A DNA stretch of 64,000 nucleotides, taken from NCBI RefSeq assembly GCF_964026545.1, contig NZ_OZ032156.1:992001-1056000 (forward strand), written 5' to 3'. How positions within the stretch are numbered: position 1 is the first letter of the stretch; each line of letters opens with the position of its first letter. The notes under the pieces are model-generated. The model was not told where the DNA came from. It searched no databases and saw nothing but the letters and a program-made list of their open reading frames with translations. The position numbers were made by a program, and so were the translations under genes. Shown here in pieces: positions 1-9,577 of this stretch. Origin of the DNA: Candidatus Tisiphia endosymbiont of Dioctria linearis (GTDB taxonomy: Bacteria; Pseudomonadota; Alphaproteobacteria; Rickettsiales; Rickettsiaceae).

Positions 1-234
1 TCAAAAGAAAAAGGTATCATGAGTGGTTATGGTAACGGTAGTAAAATACTCTATTTACCAAAAAACCACTTAGTGCAAAAAGGCGAGAAAGTTATAACCT
101 CTGGTTATGGAAATATTTATCCTTATGGCATAACAGTTGGTTACGTAAACAAAGCAAATTCAGAAAATGTTCTTGTAAAACCTATAGTTGACTTATCTAA
201 AACTAAGTTTGTCAGCATATTACTTCCACAATGA
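1..234 (+). CDS. mreC: MreC, rod shape-determining protein (C-terminal part)
   Basis: Only the last 77 codons are in the window; the frame is open from base 1 and ends at a TGA at 232-234. The visible part has the MreC C-terminal beta-domain pattern: MSGYGNG, a hydrophobic strand, then VITSGYGNIYPYGITVG, matching the family's conserved TSG-G-YP-GI segment. MreC is a membrane-anchored periplasmic scaffold that works with MreB, MreD and PBP2 in cell elongation. The next gene starts 19 bases after the stop. Identification rests on this short region only. Confidence 0.8.
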   Translation, partial: SKEKGIMSGYGNGSKILYLPKNHLVQKGEKVITSGYGNIYPYGITVGYVNKANSENVLVKPIVDLSKTKFVSILLPQ

Positions 235-253
235 ATCTTTTATACTATATTTT

Positions 254-928
254 ATGTTTGGACAAAATCCCAAAAGGGCAGCAATATTTAATGACGGGAC
301 TAGCCTAGAGATTAAAAGTATCTTTAAGACTATTCAGGGAGAAGGTCCTTTTGTCGGCATGCCTGCTGTCTTTATTAGGCTTGGTGGATGCAATCTAGCT
401 TGTAATTTTTGCGATACTGAATTTGAAGATTTTAATATATTGACTATTAATAATATTATCGAAGAAGTCCAAAGACTTACAATTAATATTAAATTAGTGG
501 TTATAACTGGTGGCGAGCCTTTTCGTCAACCTATAGAATTATTATGTCATAAATTAATATATCTAGATTATTTGGTGCAAATAGAAACTAATGGCACATT
601 ATATCGTGATCTTCCGGATAAAGTGCATATAATCTGCTCCCCCAAAGCTACAAAAAATGGGGCTACAAAAAATGGTTATTCCCTATTGCGGGATGACTTA
701 TTATCTCGCATTAATGCTCTAAAATTCTTAGTAGCTAAAAATATACCAGAATATTCTAACATACCTGAAGTCGGGCAAAGTAAATATAATATACCAGTAT
801 TTATCCAGCCTATGGATCAAAACAACCCATTGCTAAATAAAGAGAATGAACAACTGGCTATTGATTTGGCACTTAAGTATGGTTATCGCCTTTCTATACA
901 AATCCATAAGATTTTGGGTATTGAGTAA
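254..928 (+). CDS. queE: 7-carboxy-7-deazaguanine synthase (radical SAM)
   Basis: 224 aa. QueE converts 6-carboxytetrahydropterin to 7-carboxy-7-deazaguanine, the ring contraction in queuosine precursor synthesis. The family's Cys-X3-Cys-X2-Cys iron-sulfur motif is visible as C46, C50, C53 (CNLACNFC), preceded by KTIQGEGPFVGMPAVFIRLGG and followed by the SAM-binding VITGGEPF segment. The frame extends upstream to an ATG at 188 inside mreC, but the homologous sequence begins near the ATG at 254, so that start is preferred. No clear ribosome binding site is seen. A VUT-family transporter at 59069 may belong to the same queuosine economy. Confidence 0.9.
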   Translation: MFGQNPKRAAIFNDGTSLEIKSIFKTIQGEGPFVGMPAVFIRLGGCNLACNFCDTEFEDFNILTINNIIEEVQRLTINIKLVVITGGEPFRQPIELLCHKLIYLDYLVQIETNGTLYRDLPDKVHIICSPKATKNGATKNGYSLLRDDLLSRINALKFLVAKNIPEYSNIPEVGQSKYNIPVFIQPMDQNNPLLNKENEQLAIDLALKYGYRLSIQIHKILGIE

Positions 929-932
929 ACAT

Positions 933-2705
933 TTATTTCTCCCCCTCCTCTAATTTTTTATGATATAATTTATAATATTCTGCTTTATTTTCTATAAGCT
1001 GTGAATGAGTTCCTTGCTCAAATATCATACCAGATTTCATAACAATTATGTGATCAACATCCTTAATACTCGATAAACGATGGGTTATAATTAAGGTAGT
1101 CTTACCTTTGCGAATATTTACTAAAGAATTTAAAATTAATCGCTCAGAATTTTGGTCTAACGAACTTGTTGCCTCATCCCAAACTAAAATTGCTGCTGGC
1201 TTCAAAAATGCTCTGGCTATCGCCAAACGTTGACGTTGCCCCCCTGAAAGTGTTAAACCTTGATTACCAATCATCGTGTCGTAGCCGGATGGAAGCTGTG
1301 AAATAAACTCATCAGCATCAGCATATTTTGCTGCAGTAATAATTTCACTGCGAGTGGCATCTGGGTTACCATAAGCAATATTTTCTGCAACGCTAGTGTC
1401 AAATAATGTAGTATCTTGCGTTACTAAAGAGATTTGCCGTCTTAAAGAGTCAATTTTTATATCTTTAATATCGTAATCATCAATTAAAATTTGCCCGCTA
1501 GTTGGGTTATAAAATCTTACTAATAAATTAGCTAATGAAGTTTTACCGCTACCAGAACGTCCTATAACAGCTGTAGTCTTCCCTTGCATTAATTGTAAAT
1601 TCAGATGCTTTAAAGCTACTTTATTATTAAATTTTAGCTCTACATTGTTAAAAATTACTGATGGATTAACCAACTGAACAGTTCGAGCATTTACACTATC
1701 TTTGATAATAGGTTCAGTATCTAGAATATTAAATATTCTTCTTGCTGCAGCAATACCCTCTTGTAGGTTCATATTTAAAGATACTAAACTCTTAAAAGGT
1801 CTATAAGCTGTAGTAAAAGCTGTAATAAAAGCAAAAAATGCTCCTGGAGTAGTTTCTCCTTCTATGACTAATAGTCCACCATACCAGATAAGTCCTCCAA
1901 CTGTGATACCGCTTAATATTTCCATAAGTGGCGAGATCAGTGCATCCAATTTTGCAGTTTTTTTTAGAAAACGTAAAATATTACTGGAGATCAATAAAGC
2001 TCGATTGCTTTCAATTTTCTCTCCTAAGAAAGATTTAACAATTTTAATTGACCCAAAAGTCTCATCTAACCTTGAAGTATAATTAGCTAATTCCTCTTGA
2101 GCTTGACCTGATATTTTGCGAATTTTCCGTCCTAATTTTTGTATTGGATAAATTGCTGCTGGAAATGTCATAAACACAATACAAGATAGCTTAGGTTCTA
2201 GCTTAAACATCACTATGATCAGACCTACTACTGTTAAAAAATGTTTGGCACAACATACCAGTATATTCGATACTGCACCACGCATCATCGAAATATCATT
2301 AGTAAAACGTGATATTAAACGCCCCGATGATTGAGATTGAATAAACAGAATATCGGCAAATAATAGATGTTCATACATTTTAATTTGCAAATCAGTTAAA
2401 ATTCTCTGACCAATAAATTTAATTAAATAACTTGAATAATATTCAGCAATCCCCTTAATAGTAAATGTTAGTACTACCATTAACGGTAAGAATAATAACA
2501 TTTGACGATTATGTGTTAAAAATATTTGGTCAATGGTTGGTTGGACTAATTTAACAATATAAGCATTACAGCAAGCGTTAATTACCATAAACAATACTGC
2601 CACCCCAATCTGTTTTAGATAGGGTTTTATATGGTCAACTACTAGCCGTCTTAAAGTACTATAGGCACTATAGTCATAATTTATTAGATTATGTTTTTTT
2701 GGCAA
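933..2705 (-). CDS. msbA: MsbA-like ABC transporter, fused permease and ATPase
   Basis: 590 aa half-transporter. The N-terminal ~310 residues carry about six membrane segments (ABC exporter type 1); the C-terminal ~250 form the ATPase with Walker A GRSGSGKTS, signature LSGGQRQR, Walker B ILVWDEATSSLD and the H-loop ITHRLS. MsbA-type exporters flip lipid A-core across the inner membrane as homodimers; the substrate here is inferred. The frame begins with TTG, with an AAGGAG about eight bases upstream, so TTG is a plausible start. It overlaps the 3' end of the MFS gene by 17 bases, suggesting cotranscription. A multidrug or other lipid exporter is the alternative. Confidence 0.85.
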   Translation of the reverse strand: MPKKHNLINYDYSAYSTLRRLVVDHIKPYLKQIGVAVLFMVINACCNAYIVKLVQPTIDQIFLTHNRQMLLFLPLMVVLTFTIKGIAEYYSSYLIKFIGQRILTDLQIKMYEHLLFADILFIQSQSSGRLISRFTNDISMMRGAVSNILVCCAKHFLTVVGLIIVMFKLEPKLSCIVFMTFPAAIYPIQKLGRKIRKISGQAQEELANYTSRLDETFGSIKIVKSFLGEKIESNRALLISSNILRFLKKTAKLDALISPLMEILSGITVGGLIWYGGLLVIEGETTPGAFFAFITAFTTAYRPFKSLVSLNMNLQEGIAAARRIFNILDTEPIIKDSVNARTVQLVNPSVIFNNVELKFNNKVALKHLNLQLMQGKTTAVIGRSGSGKTSLANLLVRFYNPTSGQILIDDYDIKDIKIDSLRRQISLVTQDTTLFDTSVAENIAYGNPDATRSEIITAAKYADADEFISQLPSGYDTMIGNQGLTLSGGQRQRLAIARAFLKPAAILVWDEATSSLDQNSERLILNSLVNIRKGKTTLIITHRLSSIKDVDHIIVMKSGMIFEQGTHSQLIENKAEYYKLYHKKLEEGEK

Positions 2706-3972
2706 AATTCGCTCCTTCAGTTTGGTAATTTGTTATAACTCTTGCACTATACAGATAAATTACTGTACTGCACAATATTAGTAATAATAACATAAAAAAT
2801 CCTAGCACTAAGTATATTGAATTAAAATATTGCCATAATAACATACAAAAAAATGGCGTTGTCGATGAAAGTATCATTCCACCAAGTGAATGAGATAGGC
2901 TACACATTCTAGCCCTAATATTAGTTACAAACATAGATTGGATAATAATTTGTAATGGCACTACGTAAAATGGAGCAAGTCCGATAAGTATTACCGGAAA
3001 GTAAATTACCGAGATTTTCATATATAATAGCAATTGTACAATAATTATCACTAACAAACTTAATGATAGTGAGATGATAATTTGTTTTTTAGGATAAAAC
3101 CTATCGGCTAAAAAACCAGACAACACCGACATACTAGCATAAATGCTTATTAAAACTATATTGATAATTTGAGATTGATGGCTATTCATAACCAATGCAC
3201 TTTTTACAGCAAAGACTCCCCAAAAATAAATGAGAAAATGGTAAATACCCCCTATACAGCCACTGATTAATATTGCTAAAATAAATTTGCTAGGCAAATT
3301 TTTGATAATCTTTGCCAAATAAAAAAAGTTATAATCAGCAGATTTATGATCTTTTCTAGATTTTAAAAATTCTTCGCTTTCATGAAAATAGTGCCTCAGG
3401 AATATAATAATTAAGCCAAAAATTCCACCAATAATAAAATTCGCTCGCCATAAATAAGCAATTGACTCAAACTCTGTAGAAAAATGGTAAATTGTTGCCG
3501 CAAGCAATGCTCCAACCTGACTACAAAATGATACAATACCACTAGCACAATTTTTACTTGCCTTACCCACTTTTTCTACAACATAAATTTTTATTACATC
3601 ACTGTCTCCCGCTAAACTCATAAAAAATGTCATACGGCAAAATATTAAAATTATTGTTGCCACTATACCAATTTTATCAAAATTAGGAGTTAACCCGATA
3701 AGAATTGTCGAGATAGTAGCTAAAAATACCGAAATTCTCACTGAGACAATTCTACCATATTTATCACTAATAAAACCAAAAATGATAGAACCAATGGGAC
3801 GAGCTATTACAGCTATACTAAATATAGCAAAAAATAATAATATTTGTTGATCATTTGATCCTAATGGTAAAAAGTTCTTGGATAAAATAGTTGCTGATAG
3901 ACCAAAAAGAGCATAATCATAATAACGGACAATTGTTGTAAAGAAAGCAATTAGGAACGCCGGTCTTGTCAT
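2689..3972 (-). CDS. MFS transporter, ProP (proline/betaine) type
   Basis: 427 aa, about 12 hydrophobic segments. The cytoplasmic MFS signature after helix 2 is clear: RPIGSIIFGFISDKYGRIVS. The opening (TRPAFLIAFFTTIVRYYDYALFG) and overall pattern match the rickettsial family annotated as ProP-like osmolyte/proton symporters, which is expanded in these genomes. True substrates are mostly unknown and may be host metabolites. It is transcribed leftward and overlaps the downstream ABC transporter by 17 bases, so the two probably share a transcript. A second, damaged MFS of this type lies at 59631. Confidence 0.8.
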   Translation of the reverse strand: MTRPAFLIAFFTTIVRYYDYALFGLSATILSKNFLPLGSNDQQILLFFAIFSIAVIARPIGSIIFGFISDKYGRIVSVRISVFLATISTILIGLTPNFDKIGIVATIILIFCRMTFFMSLAGDSDVIKIYVVEKVGKASKNCASGIVSFCSQVGALLAATIYHFSTEFESIAYLWRANFIIGGIFGLIIIFLRHYFHESEEFLKSRKDHKSADYNFFYLAKIIKNLPSKFILAILISGCIGGIYHFLIYFWGVFAVKSALVMNSHQSQIINIVLISIYASMSVLSGFLADRFYPKKQIIISLSLSLLVIIIVQLLLYMKISVIYFPVILIGLAPFYVVPLQIIIQSMFVTNIRARMCSLSHSLGGMILSSTTPFFCMLLWQYFNSIYLVLGFFMLLLLILCSTVIYLYSARVITNYQTEGANFAKKT

Positions 3973-4060
3973 ACATCTAGATATATTATTTTTTTCATGG
4001 TATAATTTTTTTATCTTATTTGTGCATTGTTGATTTTTTATTGTTGAGTATATACATTTA

Positions 4061-4993
4061 ATGCAAAAAAAGAAAATGTTAGTTATATGTGGACCTACTG
4101 CTAGTGGTAAGTCTTATTTGGCACATTATTTAGCCAAAATATATGATGGCGAGATAGTTAACAGCGACTCTATGCAGATATATAGGCATGTCCCTATTAT
4201 TACTGCTTCACCATCACCAATATACCGAGACGAGATACAATATCATCTTTATAACTTTTTATCAGTAGATCAAGAATTTTCAGTAATACAATATGTAAAT
4301 CATGCTCTTGAGAAAATTACAGACATCCGTAATAGAGGTAAGCTACCAATAATTGTTGGTGGTACGGGGTTATATATTAATTCACTGCTTTTTGGTTATA
4401 ATGAAATACCCACAATATCTCCAGAGATTAGGCAATATGTTAGAGAGTTGCACTCTAAGATTGGCTCATGTCAATTCTTTAATCAACTAAAAGAGCTTGA
4501 TGTATTGGCTAGCCAGAAATTAAATAAGCATGATAGTCAGAGGGTTATAAGAGCCTATGAAGTATTTATGCAAACCAAGCAATCTATATTTACTTTCCAA
4601 GCTACACAGAATATACCCATTCTTCCAGAATTTGACTTTAAAGTAATTTTTCTACATCCGGAGCGAGAATTTCTTTATCAAACATGTAATACTAGGTTAG
4701 AAAAAATATTTAATGAAGGAGCAATTGAAGAAGTAGCTCTAATTAAAGAAAACTTTCCCGATATAATATCTTCTGCAATAAAAACCATTGGTCTGCGAGA
4801 AATATTATCTTATCTAAATAATGAAATTACTTTACAAACTGCCTTAAATCTAGCACAAATTAAAACCAGGCAATATGCAAAAAGACAAATTACCTGGTTT
4901 AAAAACCAAATAAAAGACAAGATTACTCTAGAATATTCCAATAATCAACAATTTGAAGAGTTATTAATAGACTTACCTAAATCTATCTCTTAG
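4061..4993 (+). CDS. miaA: tRNA dimethylallyltransferase
   Basis: 310 aa, normal family length. MiaA transfers a dimethylallyl group to the N6 of A37 in tRNAs reading UNN codons. The P-loop GPTASGKS is at residues 11-18, followed by the substrate motif NSDSMQIYRH and the VGGTGLYINSLL segment; near the C-terminus the ARRQITWF-like motif reads AKRQITWFKNQ. It is divergent from the MFS gene upstream with an 88-base spacer. ATG at 4061 is the first start and fits the family's N-terminus. Confidence 0.95.
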   Translation: MQKKKMLVICGPTASGKSYLAHYLAKIYDGEIVNSDSMQIYRHVPIITASPSPIYRDEIQYHLYNFLSVDQEFSVIQYVNHALEKITDIRNRGKLPIIVGGTGLYINSLLFGYNEIPTISPEIRQYVRELHSKIGSCQFFNQLKELDVLASQKLNKHDSQRVIRAYEVFMQTKQSIFTFQATQNIPILPEFDFKVIFLHPEREFLYQTCNTRLEKIFNEGAIEEVALIKENFPDIISSAIKTIGLREILSYLNNEITLQTALNLAQIKTRQYAKRQITWFKNQIKDKITLEYSNNQQFEELLIDLPKSIS

Positions 4994-5094
4994 TGCTGGA
5001 AAATTTTGTGCTATACTAAAAATTATAAAGAACATTAATTTTAAAACAGGCTATATTGAAAATGTAAGCTTTTTATGCTAAATATGAGGAAATT

Positions 5095-5721
5095 ATGATA
5101 TATTGCAACCAATCCAACCAAAAATCCTATCCTTTTGTTTTGCCGGAATTGCCTTATGGTAAAGGTGATTTTGTACCACATTTTTCCCCTGAAACGTTTG
5201 ATTACCATCATGGGAAACACCACCAAGCATATGTAACTAACTTGAATAATTTGTTGCAAAATAATCAGGAATTACAAAAGAAGAGTTTGGAAGAGTTAAT
5301 AATTTACGCAAGTACCAAGCCAGATGAAGCAGCCATATTTAATAATGCTGCACAAATATGGAACCATAGTTTCTTTTGGCATTCTATTAAGCCTTCAGGT
5401 GGTGGAAAACCTACTGGTATGATGTTGGAGCAGATAAATAAAGATTTTGGTAGTTATGAGAATTTTGCTACTGAATTTAAGCAAGCGGCAATAAGTCAAT
5501 TTGCTAGTGGCTGGGCATGGCTAATCTCTAATAATGGAAAATTACAGATAGTAAAGACTAGTAATGCTGAAACGCCTATTACTAAGTCTATGAAACCGTT
5601 GCTTAACTGTGATGTTTGGGAACATGCATACTATATAGATTACCGAAACAAACGTCCAGACTATGTTTCAGTTTATATAGAGCATATGATTAATTGGCAA
5701 TTTGCTGCTAGTAATCTTTGA
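5095..5721 (+). CDS. sodB: superoxide dismutase, Fe/Mn type
   Basis: 208 aa. Converts superoxide to peroxide and oxygen in the cytoplasm. Metal-binding regions are all present: [24 protein letters not shown], and [19 protein letters not shown] (Asp and His ligands). GGGKPTG and the NWQFA end resemble the iron-dependent branch. It is preceded by TGAGGAAATT just before the ATG. The gene stands alone; a 103-bp inverted-repeat element lies about 30 bases past its stop. Confidence 0.93.
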   Translation: MIYCNQSNQKSYPFVLPELPYGKGDFVPHFSPETFDYHHGKHHQAYVTNLNNLLQNNQELQKKSLEELIIYASTKPDEAAIFNNAAQIWNHSFFWHSIKPSGGGKPTGMMLEQINKDFGSYENFATEFKQAAISQFASGWAWLISNNGKLQIVKTSNAETPITKSMKPLLNCDVWEHAYYIDYRNKRPDYVSVYIEHMINWQFAASNL

Positions 5722-5753
5722 AACTACCGTTAACTAGGCTCTGTGAACACTTA

Positions 5754-5856
5754 TAGTCAATTGATGAGAAGTTGGTGACGTTGTCGCTCAATGCTCGCCT
5801 ATTACTTATAGGCGTCGCTCCATCGCTCCTAGCCCCAAATTCTCCTGAATTGACTA
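5754..5856. repeat. MITE family 1, full 103-bp copy
   Basis: Begins TAGTCAATTGATGAGAAGTT and ends with AATTGACTA, so the ends form an inverted repeat; an inner palindrome is centred on the ATTACTTATAGGCG region. TA dinucleotides flank both sides (5752-5753 and 5857-5858). The same sequence recurs at 14627, 21221, 34418 and 46625, with shortened forms at 34622 and 35889. No coding capacity. It fills the spacer between sodB and plsC and could terminate both convergent genes. Confidence 0.85.
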
Positions 5857-5874
5857 TACCTTGCCAGAAATTAA

Positions 5875-6651
5875 TTAATCAACTTTCTTAAAAATCTCTG
5901 AAAGATCATGTTTATTTTTATAAGTTTGTTCAAATAATATTTGTTTTTCGGTATTAATCACTTGCTCTATCTTTTCAGTAAGCTGTCGAACATCAGATTG
6001 TTCTATTTCCTCTACCGGGATAACATCAATTATCTTTACTTGAATTACCCCTGGCTTCTTAATCCAAAAGCCCCTTGGCCAATATACCCCTGCATTGTGA
6101 GCCATCATCACTATCGGTACTTTTGCCAATGAAGCTAATTTTACTGCACTAGGTTTAAATTTAGCATTTTGTTCTGGTTTAAATCTAGTGGATTCAGGGA
6201 AGATAACCAACCATAAACCACTTTTTATCTTTTCCTGTCCTTCTCTTAAGATTTGACCAACCGAGATATTAGCATTACGGTCTACAGCAATTGGCTTAAC
6301 CATTTTCAACCCCCAGCCGAATAACGGGATATTAAATAACTCTTTTTTTAATACCCAAGAATGTTCAGGTATAATTAATTGTACAAATATTTGTTCCCAG
6401 CATGATTGGTGATTAGACAATACTATGGAAGGAGATGAAGGTAATTTGTCTAGACCAACAACCTGGTATTTTAAACCACAAAAGATTTTAACCAGCCAAA
6501 TAAATACATAGGAAAAAATAAACCCTATCTTGTATCTTATATAATAGTTGACATTGAAAAATGTTACGGGTATGTAACATATAAGGAAGAATGTAATGGT
6601 AAATATAGCAAGTAGTGCATAAAATGTTAATACTCTTAAACGCCAAAACAT
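5875..6651 (-). CDS. plsC: 1-acyl-sn-glycerol-3-phosphate acyltransferase
   Basis: 258 aa. Adds the second acyl chain to make phosphatidic acid at the inner membrane. Two hydrophobic stretches at the N-terminus (about residues 5-30 and 38-60) act as anchor. The acyltransferase motif reads NHQSCWEQ, i.e. HX4E instead of the textbook HX4D; the Glu form is common in proteobacterial PlsC. The motif III equivalent is IFPESTRF, and PIVMMAHNAGVYWPR matches the family's later motif. ATG at 6651 is the only reasonable start. Convergent with sodB. Confidence 0.88.
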   Translation of the reverse strand: MFWRLRVLTFYALLAIFTITFFLICYIPVTFFNVNYYIRYKIGFIFSYVFIWLVKIFCGLKYQVVGLDKLPSSPSIVLSNHQSCWEQIFVQLIIPEHSWVLKKELFNIPLFGWGLKMVKPIAVDRNANISVGQILREGQEKIKSGLWLVIFPESTRFKPEQNAKFKPSAVKLASLAKVPIVMMAHNAGVYWPRGFWIKKPGVIQVKIIDVIPVEEIEQSDVRQLTEKIEQVINTEKQILFEQTYKNKHDLSEIFKKVD

Positions 6652-6683
6652 ATATGGTTAACTCATTTGTTAATAATGAATAG

Positions 6684-6735
6684 ATAGATATATAACAGAT
6701 ATATAACAAATGTATAATAGATATATAATAACACA
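6684..6735. repeat. AT-rich short near-tandem repeats upstream of trpS
   Basis: A run of degenerate 12-14 base units resembling AGATATATAACA occupies the spacer between the divergent plsC and trpS genes. It probably overlaps both promoters. No function can be assigned. Confidence 0.45.
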
Positions 6736-6778
6736 TAAGATTACTTCTATCCATAGTATAATTATTTGGAGAAATTAA

Positions 6779-7768
6779 ATGAAAAAAACAGCTCTATCCG
6801 GATGTCAAGTGACTGGGGATCTGCATTTAGGGAACTATCTCGGAGCAATTGTTAATTGGTCTAAAATTCAGGATGAGTATAATTGCTTGTTCTTTTTAGC
6901 CGATTTACATGCTATTACTATAGATCGCTCACCCATAGAACTAAACTCTTCTATATTGCAAACTGTTGCTATATATATAGCAACAGGGCTTGTGCCAGAG
7001 AAAACTACCATATTTGCACAAAGTATGGTGAAGGAACATACGGAACTTGCTTGGATATTAAATTGCGTTACCCCACTTGGTTGGCTTAAACGTATGACTC
7101 AGTTTAAAGACAAAGCTGGAAAAGACCAGGAAAATGCTGGCTTAGGATTATTGTCTTATCCAGTATTGATGGCAGCTGATATATTATTATATAATGCTGA
7201 CATAGTACCTGTTGGCGATGATCAAAAACAGCATTTAGAACTTACCAGAGATATTGCGGCTATTATCAACCGGAAATTCAATCGGGATGTCCTAAAATTA
7301 CCTGAACCATTAATTCAAGGCTCATCAAGAATAATGAGCTTAAAAGATGGTCGTAAAAAAATGAGTAAATCTGATCCATCTGATTTATCTCGTATTAATT
7401 TAAATGATAGCCCAGATCAAATTTACCAAAAAATTAAAAAAGCTAAAACAGATCATTTAGCGGAAATCAGTTATGATCCTCAAAATAGACCAGAAATCAG
7501 CAATTTAATTGACATTTATTGCAGTTTATCTGGTACTAATGTTGACAAAATAGTTGATCAATACCAAAATGCCGGTTTTGCCAAATTTAAGGAGGAGCTA
7601 GCTGATATTATCATCACAACTCTAGCTCCCATTCATGGTAAATATGTAGAGCTAATGAAAAACCAAGATTATCTGATAACTACACTACATAACGGAGCAG
7701 ATAAAGCTAAAATTACTGCTGCTAAAACTCTTGTTGAAATCAAAAAATTAATGGGCTTTGTTATATAA
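6779..7768 (+). CDS. trpS: tryptophanyl-tRNA synthetase
   Basis: 329 aa class I synthetase, standard length. The HIGH equivalent is in TGDLHLGNYLGA (residues 12-23) and the KMSKS loop is exact within KKMSKSDPSD. The DDQKQHLELTRDIA segment binds tryptophan and ATP. The ATG at 6779 is preceded by TTTGGAGAAATTAA, an acceptable ribosome binding site. Divergent from plsC. Confidence 0.95.
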   Translation: MKKTALSGCQVTGDLHLGNYLGAIVNWSKIQDEYNCLFFLADLHAITIDRSPIELNSSILQTVAIYIATGLVPEKTTIFAQSMVKEHTELAWILNCVTPLGWLKRMTQFKDKAGKDQENAGLGLLSYPVLMAADILLYNADIVPVGDDQKQHLELTRDIAAIINRKFNRDVLKLPEPLIQGSSRIMSLKDGRKKMSKSDPSDLSRINLNDSPDQIYQKIKKAKTDHLAEISYDPQNRPEISNLIDIYCSLSGTNVDKIVDQYQNAGFAKFKEELADIIITTLAPIHGKYVELMKNQDYLITTLHNGADKAKITAAKTLVEIKKLMGFVI

Positions 7769-7792
7769 ATTACGATTTATAGCTAATAGACG

Positions 7793-7854
7793 ATTGGCGA
7801 GCAGATTTTTTATTCATCATAAGAAAATAGCAAAAAAACTTTGAACGCTCACAC
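7793..7854. repeat. MITE family 3, right-end fragment
   Basis: GGCGAGCAGATTTTTTATTC through GAACGCTCAC matches the right end of the family-3 elements at 28981 and 58611. The left half is absent. It lies between the convergent trpS and carbonic anhydrase genes. Confidence 0.7.
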
Positions 7855-7855
7855 C

Positions 7856-8461
7856 TCATGCAAGGGGTATATATGAGCTTTGTTTATCAGAATAAGTAAA
7901 AATTCTCCCTGTTTTTATGTCAAAAAACCATAAATGAATAATTAGTTCTTTTCTGCTTACTTGTTCATTGATCCATGGAAACATCATACAATTTTGATAT
8001 GATTGTTTAAGTGCTAATTTTGTATAATCATCAGCATTATATTGTCTAAAATTAGGTGTTTTTATTAGAGAAACCCAGTTAGTTATAAAATCATTTTGCT
8101 GTGAATCATCACTAGTTAATAATTCCTGGATTCCTCCACATTGACTATGTCCCAATATAATTAAGTGTTCAACTCTTAAAAAACAAACTCCAAATTCTAA
8201 GGCAGCACTCGTACCATGATGATATGTATCTTTTTCATAAGGGGGAACAATATTTGCCACATTACGGACAACAAATAAATCTCCCGGATCACATTGCAAT
8301 ATTAACGCTGGATCTACTCGAGAATCACAACAAGCAACTACCATAATCTTTGGTTGTTGACCATCACGGGATAGACTCTGCATGACAGATTTATTACCAT
8401 CCGCATATTTTTTCCTAAAAACTTGATAGCCTTTTAGTATTTTGTTAAAACTTTGTTGCAT
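7856..8461 (-). CDS. beta-class carbonic anhydrase
   Basis: 201 aa. Interconverts CO2 and bicarbonate, here probably supplying bicarbonate for biotin-dependent carboxylation. The zinc site is complete: CCDSRVD (C45 with the D46/R48 dyad) and GHSQCGG (H105, C108). The RNVANIVPPY segment and the C-terminal GRIFTYSD are typical. Family length is about 200-220, so it is full length. The stop lies just inside the gene side of a repeat fragment. Confidence 0.92.
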   Translation of the reverse strand: MQQSFNKILKGYQVFRKKYADGNKSVMQSLSRDGQQPKIMVVACCDSRVDPALILQCDPGDLFVVRNVANIVPPYEKDTYHHGTSAALEFGVCFLRVEHLIILGHSQCGGIQELLTSDDSQQNDFITNWVSLIKTPNFRQYNADDYTKLALKQSYQNCMMFPWINEQVSRKELIIHLWFFDIKTGRIFTYSDKQSSYIPLA

Positions 8462-8484
8462 TGTTAACCCTCAAAACGTCACTA

Positions 8485-8525
8485 GGCTCTGTGAAGGTTT
8501 CTAATTTAGAAAACTTCACAGAACC
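8485..8525. terminator. Hairpin, short family-4 (GGCTCTGTGAA) element; likely ubiX terminator
   Basis: GGCTCTGTGAAG pairs with CTTCACAGAACC around a short loop, flanked by TA on both sides. It lies just past the 3' end of ubiX on the minus strand, before the carbonic anhydrase gene, so it could act as a terminator. It looks like a minimal derivative of the 159-bp element at 17206. Confidence 0.6.
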
Positions 8526-8561
8526 TAAAATTATAGCATATATTTTTCAAACACTAATAGG

Positions 8562-9140
8562 TTATTTTAGCCCATCCCAACGTTTTATTAAACCACTATC
8601 AATGTCAAAAATATCAAGCACTCGAGCAATTGAGTGATTTATTATATCATCCAAGGTTTCTGGTAAGTTATAAAAAGCCGGCACTGGAGGAGCAATTATC
8701 CCGCCATAACTCGTTACTTTCAACATATTCTCTAAATGCCCCCTATGTAAAGGAGTTTCTCTAATCATTAAGACTAATTTTCTTTGTTCTTTCAGTATAA
8801 CACCTGCTGCTCTACTAATTAAATTATCCTCAATGCTGCAAGCAACTGAGGCGAGAGTTTTCATGCTACATGGAGCTATGATCATACCAAATGTCCTAAA
8901 AGAACCACAAGCAATCCTACAACCAATATCAGAAATATTATAATAATAATCTGCTAGCTCTTGTACTTGTTGTATAGAGTAATCTGTTTCATGTAGTATA
9001 GTCAAATGGGCAGATTTTGAGATAATTAAATGACTTTCAATATTTAATTGCCGTAAAATCTCAAGTAATCTTATACCATATATGGCTCCAGAAGCTCCAG
9101 AGATTGCCACAAGCAATTTTTTTTTATTATTAGCAGTCAT
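8562..9140 (-). CDS. ubiX: UbiX flavin prenyltransferase
   Basis: 192 aa. UbiX makes prenylated FMN, the cofactor of the ubiquinone-pathway decarboxylase UbiD. The N-terminal flavin-binding GASGAIYG is at about residues 14-21; [10 protein letters not shown] and the conserved [13 protein letters not shown] / [15 protein letters not shown] segments are unmistakable. Ubiquinone synthesis is also represented in this window by coq7. Confidence 0.95.
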   Translation of the reverse strand: MTANNKKKLLVAISGASGAIYGIRLLEILRQLNIESHLIISKSAHLTILHETDYSIQQVQELADYYYNISDIGCRIACGSFRTFGMIIAPCSMKTLASVACSIEDNLISRAAGVILKEQRKLVLMIRETPLHRGHLENMLKVTSYGGIIAPPVPAFYNLPETLDDIINHSIARVLDIFDIDSGLIKRWDGLK

Positions 9141-9250
9141 AGTTATATTTTTTCCTTTTAAAGTATATTATATTGTATTAAAATAGTATTTGGTTTTATA
9201 AAGTTGACCTTATAGAAATCCTAGTTTTTAACTGATTATGGAGTTTAAAA

Positions 9251-9427
9251 ATGAATATCAATAATCATATACAAAGCTTACAAAAAAAACATGATGATTT
9301 ACAAAGACTAATAAACGCTGCATTTTTACATTTGCAGGATGATACTAAAATCAAACAGTTGAAGAAACAAAAATTAATGTTAAAAGATAAAATTTTGTTG
9401 TTATATAAGAATATCACCAGCAATTAA
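9251..9427 (+). CDS. DUF465 / YdcH-type small coiled-coil protein
   Basis: 58 aa, read directly from the sequence. It opens MNINNHIQSLQKKHDDLQ, continues with the LKKQKLMLKDKI helix and ends NITSN. Two amphipathic helices with the spacing H..L..KH..L...I and KLKK..L.LKD.I are the pattern of DUF465, a widespread proteobacterial family of unknown role. The ATG is preceded by TATGGAGTTTAAAA, a usable ribosome binding site. It stands alone between ubiX and gmk. Confidence 0.75.
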   Translation: MNINNHIQSLQKKHDDLQRLINAAFLHLQDDTKIKQLKKQKLMLKDKILLLYKNITSN

Positions 9428-9577
9428 ATTTATTGATTCTTTATAAAGCAGAAGGCTGTAATTAAAAAGATTTGTGTACAAACAATTTTTTAGTAAGGGT
9501 AATCTGTTTACTTTTTCGTTTCAATCAAAAGATTATTCGAGTATATTCAGAGTCACTGTTATAAAAGAATAATAAAT

